A stretch of 55,345 nucleotides of DNA, from the NCBI GenBank assembly GCA_964424585.1, contig CAYRJD010000049.1, positions 1-55,345 of the forward strand. Reading direction: 5' to 3'. The notes under the pieces were generated by a model that made no database searches, was not told where the DNA came from, and saw only the letters and a program-made list of their open reading frames with translations. Positions 48,111-55,345 of the stretch are shown in pieces (positions within the stretch are counted from its first letter, which is position 1; each line of letters opens with the position of its first letter). This stretch comes from CAYRJD01 sp964424585. GTDB taxonomy: Bacteria > Actinomycetota > Acidimicrobiia > Acidimicrobiales > Poriferisodalaceae. Made by a program: the position numbers and the translations under genes.

Positions 48111-49319
48111 TCAGCTACCTACGAGCGCGGCGATGCGCTCGATGCCCTCGGTGAGGTCGTCGATGCCCAGCGCGAACGAAAACCGCGCGTAGCCGGGCGC
48201 GCCGAACGCTTCGCCCGGCACGAACGCCACCTTCGCCTCTTCCAGCACCAGCTCGGCTAGCTCTAGCGACGTCGCGGCTGTGCGGCCCGCAATCTGTTTC
48301 CCTAGCAGGCCGCGCATGTCCGCGAACGCGTAGAACGCGCCTTGCGGCGTGGGGCAACTCACGCCGTCGATCGCGTTCAGCAGCCCCACGATGCGCCTGC
48401 GTCGCTCGTCGAACGCCGCGCGCATCTCCTCCACCGCGTCGAGCGAGCCGCTGACCGCCGCCAGCGCCGCTCGCTGCGCCACGTTGCATACGTTGGACGT
48501 GGCGTGGCTCTGCAGGTTCGTCGCGGCGCCGATCACGTCGGTCGGCCCGGCCATCCAGCCGACCCGCCAGCCGGTCATCGCGTAGGTCTTGGCGACGCCG
48601 TTCAAAATCACGCAGCGATCCATCACCTCCGGCACCAGCGCGCAGATAGAGCGGTGCTCGACGCCGTCGTAGGTGAGGTGCTCGTATATCTCATCGGTCA
48701 CTACCCAGATGCCGCTGTCAACCGCCCAGCGGCCGATCTCGACGATCTCGTCTGGCGCGTACACCGCGCCGGTCGGGTTCGACGGCGACACGAACAGCAG
48801 CACCTTCGTGCGTTCGGTGCGCGCTCGGTCGAGCCGGCTCACCGTCACCTTGAAGCCCGCGTCGGCGCCGGCGAACACGTCAACCGGCACGCCGCCGAAG
48901 GTGCGCACCGCCTCCGGATACGTCGTCCAGTACGGCGCCGGAACGATCACCTCATCGCCCGGGTCGACGAGCGTCGCCATCGTGTTGTAGACGGCGTGTT
49001 TGCCGCCGTTGGTCACCAAGAAGCTGGCGGGGGGCAGGTCGACCTCGCTGTCGCGCAGCGTCTTGGCGGCGAGCGCCTCGCGCAGCGCGGGGAGGCCTCC
49101 GGCCGGTGAGTAGCGGTGGTTGCTCGCGTCGCGACAAGCCGCCACGGCCGCGTCGACTATTTCAGGCGGCGTGGCGAAATCTGGTTCGCCCGCGCCGAAG
49201 CCGATGACGGGTTCGCCAGCCGCCGCCAGCGCCTTCGCTTTGGCGTCGACCGCGAGGGTCGCCGAGGGTGCGATCTGGCTGACGGCTCGTGAGACACGGC
49301 CCGCTGTGTGGTTGGTCAT
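48111..49319 (-). CDS. PLP-dependent aspartate/aromatic aminotransferase (class I/II)
   Basis: 402 residues, cytosolic. PLP Lys lies in LNGVAKTYAMTGWRVGW; VSPSNPTGAVY and ALREALAAKTL-type N-terminus are typical of AspC-like aminotransferases. Substrate not certain: aspartate, glutamate, alanine or branched-chain partners are possible. ATG at 49319 is chosen because the domain starts there; the frame continues upstream only as a shadow of serC. First gene of a pair with serA, suggesting use in serine metabolism. Confidence 0.88.
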   Translation of the reverse strand: MTNHTAGRVSRAVSQIAPSATLAVDAKAKALAAAGEPVIGFGAGEPDFATPPEIVDAAVAACRDASNHRYSPAGGLPALREALAAKTLRDSEVDLPPASFLVTNGGKHAVYNTMATLVDPGDEVIVPAPYWTTYPEAVRTFGGVPVDVFAGADAGFKVTVSRLDRARTERTKVLLFVSPSNPTGAVYAPDEIVEIGRWAVDSGIWVVTDEIYEHLTYDGVEHRSICALVPEVMDRCVILNGVAKTYAMTGWRVGWMAGPTDVIGAATNLQSHATSNVCNVAQRAALAAVSGSLDAVEEMRAAFDERRRRIVGLLNAIDGVSCPTPQGAFYAFADMRGLLGKQIAGRTAATSLELAELVLEEAKVAFVPGEAFGAPGYARFSFALGIDDLTEGIERIAALVGS

Positions 49320-49388
49320 GGGTCGTAGTTTCACCGGTTCGGCGCTCAAAGTGCGCCGCGACGAGTTTTCGCTGCGATAGTTCCACCG
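49320..49388. promoter_or_regulatory. Divergent region between the aminotransferase and serC
   Basis: Plus strand: GATAGT (49375-49380) is 7 bases before the serC ATG, consistent with a leaderless transcript. For the minus-strand gene I see no convincing -10 box at the start codon. Confidence 0.35.
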
Positions 49389-50570
49389 ATGGAAGAGCGA
49401 ATACTGGACGACCGCGGCGACTACGGGCGGGTCGGCAAGTGGCCGGCCATCAACCCCGAGTTTCTCCCCTACGACGGCCGCTTCGGCTCTGGGCCCACCA
49501 AGGTGCGTCGCGACGCGATCGACGACCTGGTGGCGCACTCCCGCGACATCATGGGCACGAGCCACCGGCGGCTAGGCGTGACCAGCATGGTCGGCAGGCT
49601 CCGCGCGGCGCTCAAGTCGTTGTTTGAGTTGCCGAAAGACTGGGAGATCGTGCTCGGCAACGGCGGCGCGACGACCTTCTGGGACGCCGCTTCGTACCAG
49701 CTCATCGGCAAGCGCAGCCAGCACCTGAGCTTCGGTGAGTTCTCGGCGAAGTTCGCCGAAGTGGTGCGCGCCGCGCCGCACCTAGACGACCCGTGGGTCA
49801 TCGAGAGCGAGCCGGGCACTCACCCCGTCGCCGAGCCTGGCGAGGTCGACGCGTACGCGTTCACGCACAACGAGACCAGCACCGGCGTGACGGCCGAACT
49901 CACCCGACCCGTCGGCGGCCAGTGGGGCGCGCTCGTGCTGGTCGACGCCACCTCCGCCGCGGGCGCAATCGGCTGGCTGCCCAAGCACGTCGACGTCTAC
50001 TACTTCTCACCGCAGAAGGCGTTCGCCGCAGACGGCGGCCTGTGGATCGCCGCTGTGTCGCCCGCCGCGCAAGAGCGCATCGGCGAGCTGGCGGCATCTG
50101 GCCGGCACACGCCCGCGTCGCTCGATTTGTCGCTGGCGCTAACCAGCGCCAAACGCGACCAGACCTACAACACGCCCGCGCTGGCGACGCTGCTGATGAC
50201 GCTCAACACGACCGAGTGGCTGCTCGACAGCGGCGGCATGGCCCACGTGGTCGACCGATGCGGCGTGATGAGCGGCCACATCTACAGCTGGGCGCAAGAG
50301 CGACCGTGGGCGCAGCCGTTCGTAGCCGACCCCGCCAAACGCTCACCGGTGGTGTGCACCATCGACTTCGACGGCGTCAGCGCGGACGACCTAGCGGCCG
50401 CGCTCCGAGCCAACGGCATCTTGGACGTCGAGGGCTACCGCAAGCTCGGTCGCAACCAGCTGCGCATCGGCACGTTCCCCGCGATCGACCTGGCCGACCT
50501 GATGGGGCTAACCGCGAGCATCGACTTCTTGGTGCCACGGCTGATCGCCGAAGCCGAAGCCGCCGACTAA
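49389..50570 (+). CDS. serC: Phosphoserine aminotransferase (actinobacterial type)
   Basis: Transaminates 3-phosphohydroxypyruvate to phosphoserine. 393 residues. N-terminal FGSGPTKVRRDAI, GNGGATTFWDAA, HNETSTGVT and the PLP lysine in YYFSPQKAFAADGG all fit the actinobacterial SerC family. Its partner serA is on the opposite strand nearby, so the serine pathway sits around one divergent region. Ends 7 bp from the convergent ilvC stop. Confidence 0.92.
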   Translation: MEERILDDRGDYGRVGKWPAINPEFLPYDGRFGSGPTKVRRDAIDDLVAHSRDIMGTSHRRLGVTSMVGRLRAALKSLFELPKDWEIVLGNGGATTFWDAASYQLIGKRSQHLSFGEFSAKFAEVVRAAPHLDDPWVIESEPGTHPVAEPGEVDAYAFTHNETSTGVTAELTRPVGGQWGALVLVDATSAAGAIGWLPKHVDVYYFSPQKAFAADGGLWIAAVSPAAQERIGELAASGRHTPASLDLSLALTSAKRDQTYNTPALATLLMTLNTTEWLLDSGGMAHVVDRCGVMSGHIYSWAQERPWAQPFVADPAKRSPVVCTIDFDGVSADDLAAALRANGILDVEGYRKLGRNQLRIGTFPAIDLADLMGLTASIDFLVPRLIAEAEAAD

Positions 50571-50577
50571 CGACGCT

Positions 50578-51606
50578 CTAGCCGCCCGACGCCTCGGTCA
50601 CGTCCTGGCGGCCAGCGGTGATCCACGGCATCATCGCCCGCAGGCGAGTGCCGACCTCTTCAATCGGATGAGCCTTGCCTTCTTCGACCATCCGGTTGTA
50701 GTTCACCAGCCCGTTGCGGTTCTCTTCGATCCACTCTTGCGCGAAGCTGCCGTCACGGATCTCGGCGAGAATGCGCTTCATCTCGGCGCGGGTCTCATCG
50801 GTGATGATGCGCTTGCCTCGCGTCATGTCGCCGTATTCGGCGGTCGTCGAGATCGAGTAGCGCATGCCCGAGATGCCCGCTTCGTAGATGAAGTCGACTA
50901 TCAGCTTGACCTCGTGCAGCGTCTCGAAGTACGCCGACTCGGGCTGGTAGCCAGCTTCGACCAGCGTCTCGTAGCCGGCGCGGATCAGCTCGGTCAGGCC
51001 GCCGCACAGCACCACTTGCTCGCCAAAAAGATCTGTCTCGGTTTCCTCCGCGAACGTGGTCGACAGCACGCCGCCTCGGGTGCCGCCGATGCCCTTCGCG
51101 TAGGCGAGCGCGTCGCTGAGCGCGTGGCCGGTCGCGTCGCGGTGCACCGCAACCAGCGCGGGCACGCCGCCGCCTTCGACGTAGGTGCGGCGCACGTTGT
51201 GGCCGGGCCCCTTCGGCGCGATCATCCACACGTCGACGTTGGCTGGCGGGTCGATCAGCCCGAAGTGAATGTTGAAGCCGTGCGAGAACGCCACCGCGTC
51301 GCCGTCCGACAGGTTGGGTGCGATGTCGTGCTCGTAGATGGCCTGCTGGTCGGTGTCGGGCAGCGCCATCATGATCACGCTGGCAGCCTTCGCCGCGTCG
51401 GCGACCGACATCACCGTGAGCCCTTCGGCTTCGGCTTTGGCTCGTGACGCCGAACCCTCACGCAGCCCGACCACCACGCTCACCCCGCTGTCGCGCAGGT
51501 TGAGCGCGTGGGCGTGACCTTGCGAGCCGTAGCCCATCACCGCGACCGTGCGGTCGGCTAGGCGACCCAAGTCTGCGTCGTCGTCGTAGTAGATGGTTGC
51601 TGCCAT
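50578..51606 (-). CDS. ilvC: Ketol-acid reductoisomerase
   Basis: NADPH-dependent isomeroreduction of acetolactate in valine, leucine and isoleucine synthesis. 342 residues, class I length. VAVMGYGSQGHAHALNLRDSG is the cofactor loop (key GYGSQGHAHA), WMIAPKGPGHNVR and GGTRGGVLSTTFAEETETDLFGEQ are the metal and substrate motifs, and ISTTAEYGDMTRG follows. ATG start 27 bp after ilvN. Last gene of the ilvBNC operon. Confidence 0.95.
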   Translation of the reverse strand: MAATIYYDDDADLGRLADRTVAVMGYGSQGHAHALNLRDSGVSVVVGLREGSASRAKAEAEGLTVMSVADAAKAASVIMMALPDTDQQAIYEHDIAPNLSDGDAVAFSHGFNIHFGLIDPPANVDVWMIAPKGPGHNVRRTYVEGGGVPALVAVHRDATGHALSDALAYAKGIGGTRGGVLSTTFAEETETDLFGEQVVLCGGLTELIRAGYETLVEAGYQPESAYFETLHEVKLIVDFIYEAGISGMRYSISTTAEYGDMTRGKRIITDETRAEMKRILAEIRDGSFAQEWIEENRNGLVNYNRMVEEGKAHPIEEVGTRLRAMMPWITAGRQDVTEASGG

Positions 51607-51633
51607 GGCAGGTTGCCTTTCTCTGGTGGTTGT

Positions 51634-52176
51634 TCAGCTGCCGATGGTGATCGGCGGGTCATCTTGGTCGAGGCTGCGCAGCGCGATGCGTCCCGTGCGC
51701 TGCAGCACGACGATGCCGTGGTCGCGCAAGCTCCGCTCGCAGCTGTCGAGCTGATCGGGGTGCGCGCTGACGCTCACGATCACCTCGTTGCTGCGCTCGT
51801 CCAAGATGTTGCCGCCCAGCGCGGCGATGGTGCTCTCGATGGCGGTGCGCGACGCCTTGTCGTCGTACCGCACCCTCGCCATCAGCAGCTCGCGCTCGAC
51901 GCACGACGCCGGCGGCAGCTCGGAGATGTGCACGACGTTGACCAGCTTGTTGAGCTGCTTGGCGATCTGGTCGAGGTTGGTCTGCGCCACGTCCACCACG
52001 ATCGTCACCCGGCTGAACGTCGGGTCGTTCGTCGGCGCCACCGCCAATGAGTAGATGTTGAAGCCGCGTCGGCTGAACAGCCCGGCGATGCGGGCGAGCA
52101 CGCCGAACTTGTTTTCCACTATCGCCGCGAGGATGTGCAGCTCTGCGTCGTTGCCGCCCGTCGGCGCGCTCACCAC
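51634..52176 (-). CDS. ilvN: Acetolactate synthase, regulatory small subunit
   Basis: 180 residues. N-terminal ACT domain (HILAAIVENKFGVLARIAGLF; key GVLARIAGLFSRRGFNI) that binds valine and confers feedback inhibition, followed by the C-terminal ALS_ss domain. The start is one of two tandem GTG codons at 52174-52176 and the next codon, 6 bp after the ilvB stop. Confidence 0.93.
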   Translation of the reverse strand: MVSAPTGGNDAELHILAAIVENKFGVLARIAGLFSRRGFNIYSLAVAPTNDPTFSRVTIVVDVAQTNLDQIAKQLNKLVNVVHISELPPASCVERELLMARVRYDDKASRTAIESTIAALGGNILDERSNEVIVSVSAHPDQLDSCERSLRDHGIVVLQRTGRIALRSLDQDDPPITIGS

Positions 52177-52182
52177 CGGCGC

Positions 52183-53943
52183 CTACGACGGAGCTGTGCC
52201 GCGCTCGGCGGCCAGCTTGTCGCCTTCGGGGCCCAAGATGATGTCGTCGTTCGAGCCTCCCGCGGGCACCATCGGGTACACCTTCTCATCGGGGTCGACC
52301 CGAAAGTCGATGACCACCGGGCGGTCGTTGGTGGCGTTCGCCAGCTCGATGGCGGGCACCACCTCTTCGGGCGACTCGACTTTTATTCCCAAGCAACCCA
52401 TCGCCTCGGCCCACATCACGTAGTTGGGGTGATCGGCGCTCAGGTACACCTCGCTGTAGCGCTCGCCGTAGAACAGCTCTTGCCACTGGCGCACCATGCC
52501 CAGATACGCGTTGTTGATGATCGCCACCTTCACGGAAATGTTTTCTGCGGCGGCCGAGATCAGCTCTTGGGCGGTCATCTGAAAGCAGCCGTCGCCGTCG
52601 ATGGCCCAGACGGTCGCGTCGGGGCGACCCACCTTCGCGCCGATGGCGGCAGGCACGGCGTAGCCCATCGTGCCCAAGCCGCCCGAGTTGATCCACGTGT
52701 AGGGGTAGTCGAAGCTCCAATACTGGCTCGCCCACATCTGGTGCTGGCCGACCCCCGCTGCGACAATCGTGTCGTTCGGCGTGTTGTCTCGCAGCGCCTC
52801 CAGCACGAACTGCGGCTTGAGCGGCCCGCCGGCATCGGCGCTGTCGTAGGTGAGCGGGTAGCGCTCTTGCCAGCCGGAGATGGTCGACTTCCACTCGCTC
52901 GTGTCGGCCCAGCCGTCGCGCGCGCCCGCGCCGTTGGCGGACGCCGGCGCACCCAGCGCCTCGATGAGCGCTTCGGCGGCCACGCGCGCGTCGCCGGCGA
53001 TGGCGACGTCTGGCACCCTCACCTTGCCGTGCTCGGCGGGGTCGATGTCGACGTGAATGACCTTCGCGTGTGGCGCGAAGTGCGCGGGGTTGCCGGTCAC
53101 GCGGTCGTCGAAGCGTGCGCCCAGGTTGATGAGCAGGTCGGCTTGCTGCAGCGCGGTGACCGCCGTGTAGTTGCCGTGCATGCCCGGCATGCCCAGACAC
53201 AGCGGGTGCGAGTCGGGGAACACGCCGCGCGCCATCAGAGTCGTCACCACACAGATGTCGCACGTCTCGGCGAGCCGGCGCAGCGCGTCAGCGCCGCGCG
53301 CCTTCAGCAGTCCGCCGCCCGCGTAGATGACCGGCCGCTCGGCGGCCCGAATGAGCTTCGCCGCCGCGCCGATCAGCTCGTCGTCGACCGCTAGCGGCGG
53401 CGTGTATCCGGGCAGCTCGACGCGCTCGGGCCACGACCACTCGAGCGTCTGGTTGCTCACGTCTTTGGGCAGGTCGATGAGCACCGGTCCGGGCCGCCCG
53501 GTCGACGCGATGTGAAACGCCTCCGCGACGGTCGTGGGAATGTCGGCCGCGTCGGTGACCAGGTAGTTGTGCTTGGTGACCGACATCGTGATGCCGGTGG
53601 TGTCGCACTCTTGAAACGCGTCTGAGCCGATGGCGCTCAGCGCCACCTGCCCGGTGATGACCACCAGCGGCACCGAGTCCATATACGCGTCGCACAGCGG
53701 CGTGACGATGTTGGTCGCGGCTGGCCCGCTCGTCACCATCGCCACGCCGACCTTGCCGGTGGCTTGCGCGTAGCCCTGAGCCATGTGCCCGGCGCCTTGT
53801 TCGTGGCGCACCAGCACGTGGCGAATGGGTGAGGTGAGCACCGGGTCGTAGACCGGCAAGATGGCGCCGCCCGGGAGACCGAAGATCACCTCGACGTCGC
53901 ATTGTTCGAGGCTGCGCATCAACGCTTCGGCACCGGTCAACAC
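52183..53943 (-). CDS. ilvB: Acetolactate synthase, catalytic large subunit
   Basis: ThDP-dependent condensation of pyruvate with pyruvate or 2-ketobutyrate. 586 residues from GTG at 53943. FGLPGGAILPVYD, the ThDP-activating Glu in RHEQGAGHMAQGYA, GDGCFQMTAQEL and the cofactor Asn-Asn (AIINNAYLGMVRQWQ) are present, plus the central FAD domain. A TATCGT -10 box lies 8 bases upstream of the GTG; the leader is too short for a leader-peptide attenuator. First gene of ilvBNC. Confidence 0.95.
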   Translation of the reverse strand: MLTGAEALMRSLEQCDVEVIFGLPGGAILPVYDPVLTSPIRHVLVRHEQGAGHMAQGYAQATGKVGVAMVTSGPAATNIVTPLCDAYMDSVPLVVITGQVALSAIGSDAFQECDTTGITMSVTKHNYLVTDAADIPTTVAEAFHIASTGRPGPVLIDLPKDVSNQTLEWSWPERVELPGYTPPLAVDDELIGAAAKLIRAAERPVIYAGGGLLKARGADALRRLAETCDICVVTTLMARGVFPDSHPLCLGMPGMHGNYTAVTALQQADLLINLGARFDDRVTGNPAHFAPHAKVIHVDIDPAEHGKVRVPDVAIAGDARVAAEALIEALGAPASANGAGARDGWADTSEWKSTISGWQERYPLTYDSADAGGPLKPQFVLEALRDNTPNDTIVAAGVGQHQMWASQYWSFDYPYTWINSGGLGTMGYAVPAAIGAKVGRPDATVWAIDGDGCFQMTAQELISAAAENISVKVAIINNAYLGMVRQWQELFYGERYSEVYLSADHPNYVMWAEAMGCLGIKVESPEEVVPAIELANATNDRPVVIDFRVDPDEKVYPMVPAGGSNDDIILGPEGDKLAAERGTAPS

Positions 53944-53997
53944 GGCACCTAACGATAGGCGGGCAGACGGCGAGCGCCGCCGTAGCTTGGGCTGCCG
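53944..53997. promoter_or_regulatory. Divergent promoters of ilvB and the sugar dehydrogenase
   Basis: Minus strand: TATCGT (complement of 53952-53957), 8 bases, GTG of ilvB. Plus strand: TAGCTT (53983-53988), 9 bases, ATG at 53998. No ribosome-binding site is seen for either. Confidence 0.45.
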
Positions 53998-55314
53998 ATG
54001 TTTCGCCCAGTGTCTCGTCTCGCGTTCCATCGGCGTCTGCTCGTCCTGGCTGTGGCCAGCTTGGTCGCCGCCGCTTGCTCGACCGCTCAGTATCAGAGTT
54101 CGTCGGTGGCTGCCGACGCGCCCGCCACGACTGCGGCCGCCGAGCCCGCGAGCGGTTCTGACTCACAGCCGCTCGACATCACGCAGACCGTCGAGTACAT
54201 CAGATCGAACGAGCCGTGCCCCGAGGGGTTGGTGCCGTTGCAGGTCGCCGAGACGCTCACCGGAGTGACCGCCGAGCTGTTCATCGACATCGAAGAGCCC
54301 ACCGCGATCGCGTTCGTCGAAGAGAGCTGGGGCTACGTCGGCCAGCGCAACGGGCAGGTGCACCGGTTCGCCTACGAATCTGCCGACGAGCTGACCCTCG
54401 TGCTCAACCTGAGCGGCGACACCGCAGCCGAACACGACCAGGGGCTGGTGTCGATGGTCGTCGACCCGACCGGTGAGTACCTGTTCGTCAACCGCACCAA
54501 CGGCGCGGGCGACACGGCGATCACCGCGCACATCATCCGCGACGACGCCTTGCTGGGCCCGCCGCTCGAGGTGCTCACGCTCGACCAGCGCACCGCGCAG
54601 CACAACGGAGGCGACATGGTCTTCGATGCCGAGGGCTACCTCTACTTCTCACCCGGCGACGGCGGCGGCCTCGGCGACCCGCAGCACTTCGCGCAAGATC
54701 GCTCGACACCGTTCGGGTCGATCTTGCGGCTGTCGGTCGACCCCCTCGCGCCGGTTAGCGAGCGAGCGGTCGCGCCCGCGACGAACCCGTTCGTCGGTGA
54801 GCCAGACGTCGACGACCGCATCTGGGCCTGGGGCGTGCGCAACCCGTTCGGCATGGCGTACGACGCGGCGAACGACTTGGTGTGGGTCGCCGATGCCGGG
54901 CAGCAGTGCCTGGAAGAGATCAACGCGCTGTCTGACGCAGACGCCGGAGCCAACCTGGGCTGGAACCGATTCGAAGGCACCCGGCCGTTCGTCGGCGACC
55001 CAAACATCGACCATCGTGCACCCGACTATGAGTACCGCAACGGCGTCGGCGCGTGCGCCACCGTCGGCGGGCAGGCGTACTACGGCGAAGCGCACCCAGA
55101 GCTGTTCGGCCGGTTCGTGTTCGCCGACTTCTGCGGCGGCCGGGTGTACGCGCTACCGGCCGACGTCGCGAGCGGCGGCACAGCCACCAGCCACGCAGGC
55201 GTAACCGACCTCGGGGTGCATCTCACCAGCATCGCCAGCATCGACGTCGACCTCGCAGGCGAGCTGTACGCGCTCGACCTGGAAGGCGGCGTGTGGAAGC
55301 TGGTCCGATCCTGA
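53998..55314 (+). CDS. PQQ-dependent sugar dehydrogenase-like lipoprotein
   Basis: 438 residues, six-bladed beta-propeller of the soluble glucose/aldose-sugar dehydrogenase family. A lipoprotein signal ends at Cys27 (LAVASLVAAAC). Seen: HDQGLVSMVVDP, QHNGGDMVFD, YFSPGDGGGLGDP, IWAWGVRNPFGM, DAGQQCLEEIN and GANLGWNRFEG, the usual PQQ and calcium region. A PQQ biosynthesis cluster is not visible, so it may be an apo-enzyme, use imported PQQ, or serve another role. The gene ends 31 bp before the window edge. Confidence 0.82.
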   Translation: MFRPVSRLAFHRRLLVLAVASLVAAACSTAQYQSSSVAADAPATTAAAEPASGSDSQPLDITQTVEYIRSNEPCPEGLVPLQVAETLTGVTAELFIDIEEPTAIAFVEESWGYVGQRNGQVHRFAYESADELTLVLNLSGDTAAEHDQGLVSMVVDPTGEYLFVNRTNGAGDTAITAHIIRDDALLGPPLEVLTLDQRTAQHNGGDMVFDAEGYLYFSPGDGGGLGDPQHFAQDRSTPFGSILRLSVDPLAPVSERAVAPATNPFVGEPDVDDRIWAWGVRNPFGMAYDAANDLVWVADAGQQCLEEINALSDADAGANLGWNRFEGTRPFVGDPNIDHRAPDYEYRNGVGACATVGGQAYYGEAHPELFGRFVFADFCGGRVYALPADVASGGTATSHAGVTDLGVHLTSIASIDVDLAGELYALDLEGGVWKLVRS

Positions 55315-55345
55315 CGCTCTCCTTCAAGCGTGTCTGTCGCCCCAC

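Noticed and set aside
52135..53394. 419-residue open frame on the plus strand
   Set aside because: Antisense to ilvB, whose ThDP and FAD motifs are intact.
53944..53997. T-box, leader-peptide attenuator or riboswitch before ilvB
   Set aside because: The predicted -10 leaves under 10 bases of leader and the gap to the divergent gene is 54 bp.
1..55345. Prophage, transposase, toxin-antitoxin or anti-phage system
   Set aside because: No integrase, transposase, capsid, nuclease-helicase or small toxin-antitoxin pair could be recognised; the lone methyltransferase has no restriction partner in view.

Overview
The window is GC-rich, densely coding DNA with GTG/TTG starts and many 1-4 base gene overlaps. 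Several markers point to an actinobacterium: a fused PafB-PafC regulator, coenzyme F420 genes cofD and cofE, an actinobacterial-type phosphoserine aminotransferase, a DUF5719 protein, and SpoIID plus GYW-repeat proteins. The acidic lipoprotein linkers and repeat-rich envelope proteins would suit the class Acidimicrobiia, but that is inference. There is no sign of prophage, plasmid, IS element or CRISPR. This looks like ordinary chromosome made mostly of amino-acid biosynthesis, transport and cell-envelope genes.

Layout. 1-7.1 kb: DNA methyltransferase (cut by the window edge), alanyl-tRNA editing protein, EEP phosphatase/nuclease, PafBC and glycerol-3-phosphate dehydrogenase. 7.1-12.7 kb: a minus-strand operon of a malonyl-CoA-synthetase-like ligase, a fused FAD + [2Fe-2S] subunit and a molybdopterin subunit, led by tRNA-Glu(CTC). 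12.9-22.8 kb: a DUF3179 protein downstream of a complete branched-chain amino-acid ABC importer. The importer order is livG-livF-livH-livM-livH-livM-binding protein, so there are two permease pairs. 22.9-28.4 kb: tRNA-Gln(CTG), then a minus-strand operon leuB-citramalate synthase-two poorly characterised genes-gltX. 28.4-32.2 kb: greA-hydrolase-leuC-leuD on the plus strand.

32.2-47.1 kb is the envelope/F420 block. On the minus strand, glycosyltransferase, methyltransferase-like protein, glycosyltransferase, cofD and cofE are joined by four identical GTGA stop/start overlaps. A 39-bp divergent promoter separates this operon from a plus-strand set: glycosyltransferase, GDP-mannose 4,6-dehydratase, SpoIID/GYW-repeat protein, a giant GT2-membrane protein, DUF5719 and a membrane-anchored thioredoxin-like protein. 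47.2-55.3 kb: aminotransferase-serA on the minus strand, serC on the plus strand, ilvB-ilvN-ilvC on the minus strand, and a PQQ-type sugar dehydrogenase lipoprotein.

How it fits together. IlvBNC, LeuBCD, citramalate synthase, SerA and SerC make branched-chain amino acids and serine, and the Liv system imports branched-chain amino acids. GltX and the two tRNAs serve Glu/Gln decoding. The envelope block probably builds and exports a surface glycan. Two features run through the whole window. Many first genes of transcripts have a TANNNT -10 box 6-9 bases from the start codon, so they are predicted to be leaderless. Short in-frame tandem duplications (12, 15, 27 and 39 bp) sit in linkers and gene tails, and one 15-bp repeat family recurs at two unrelated gene ends 9 kb apart.
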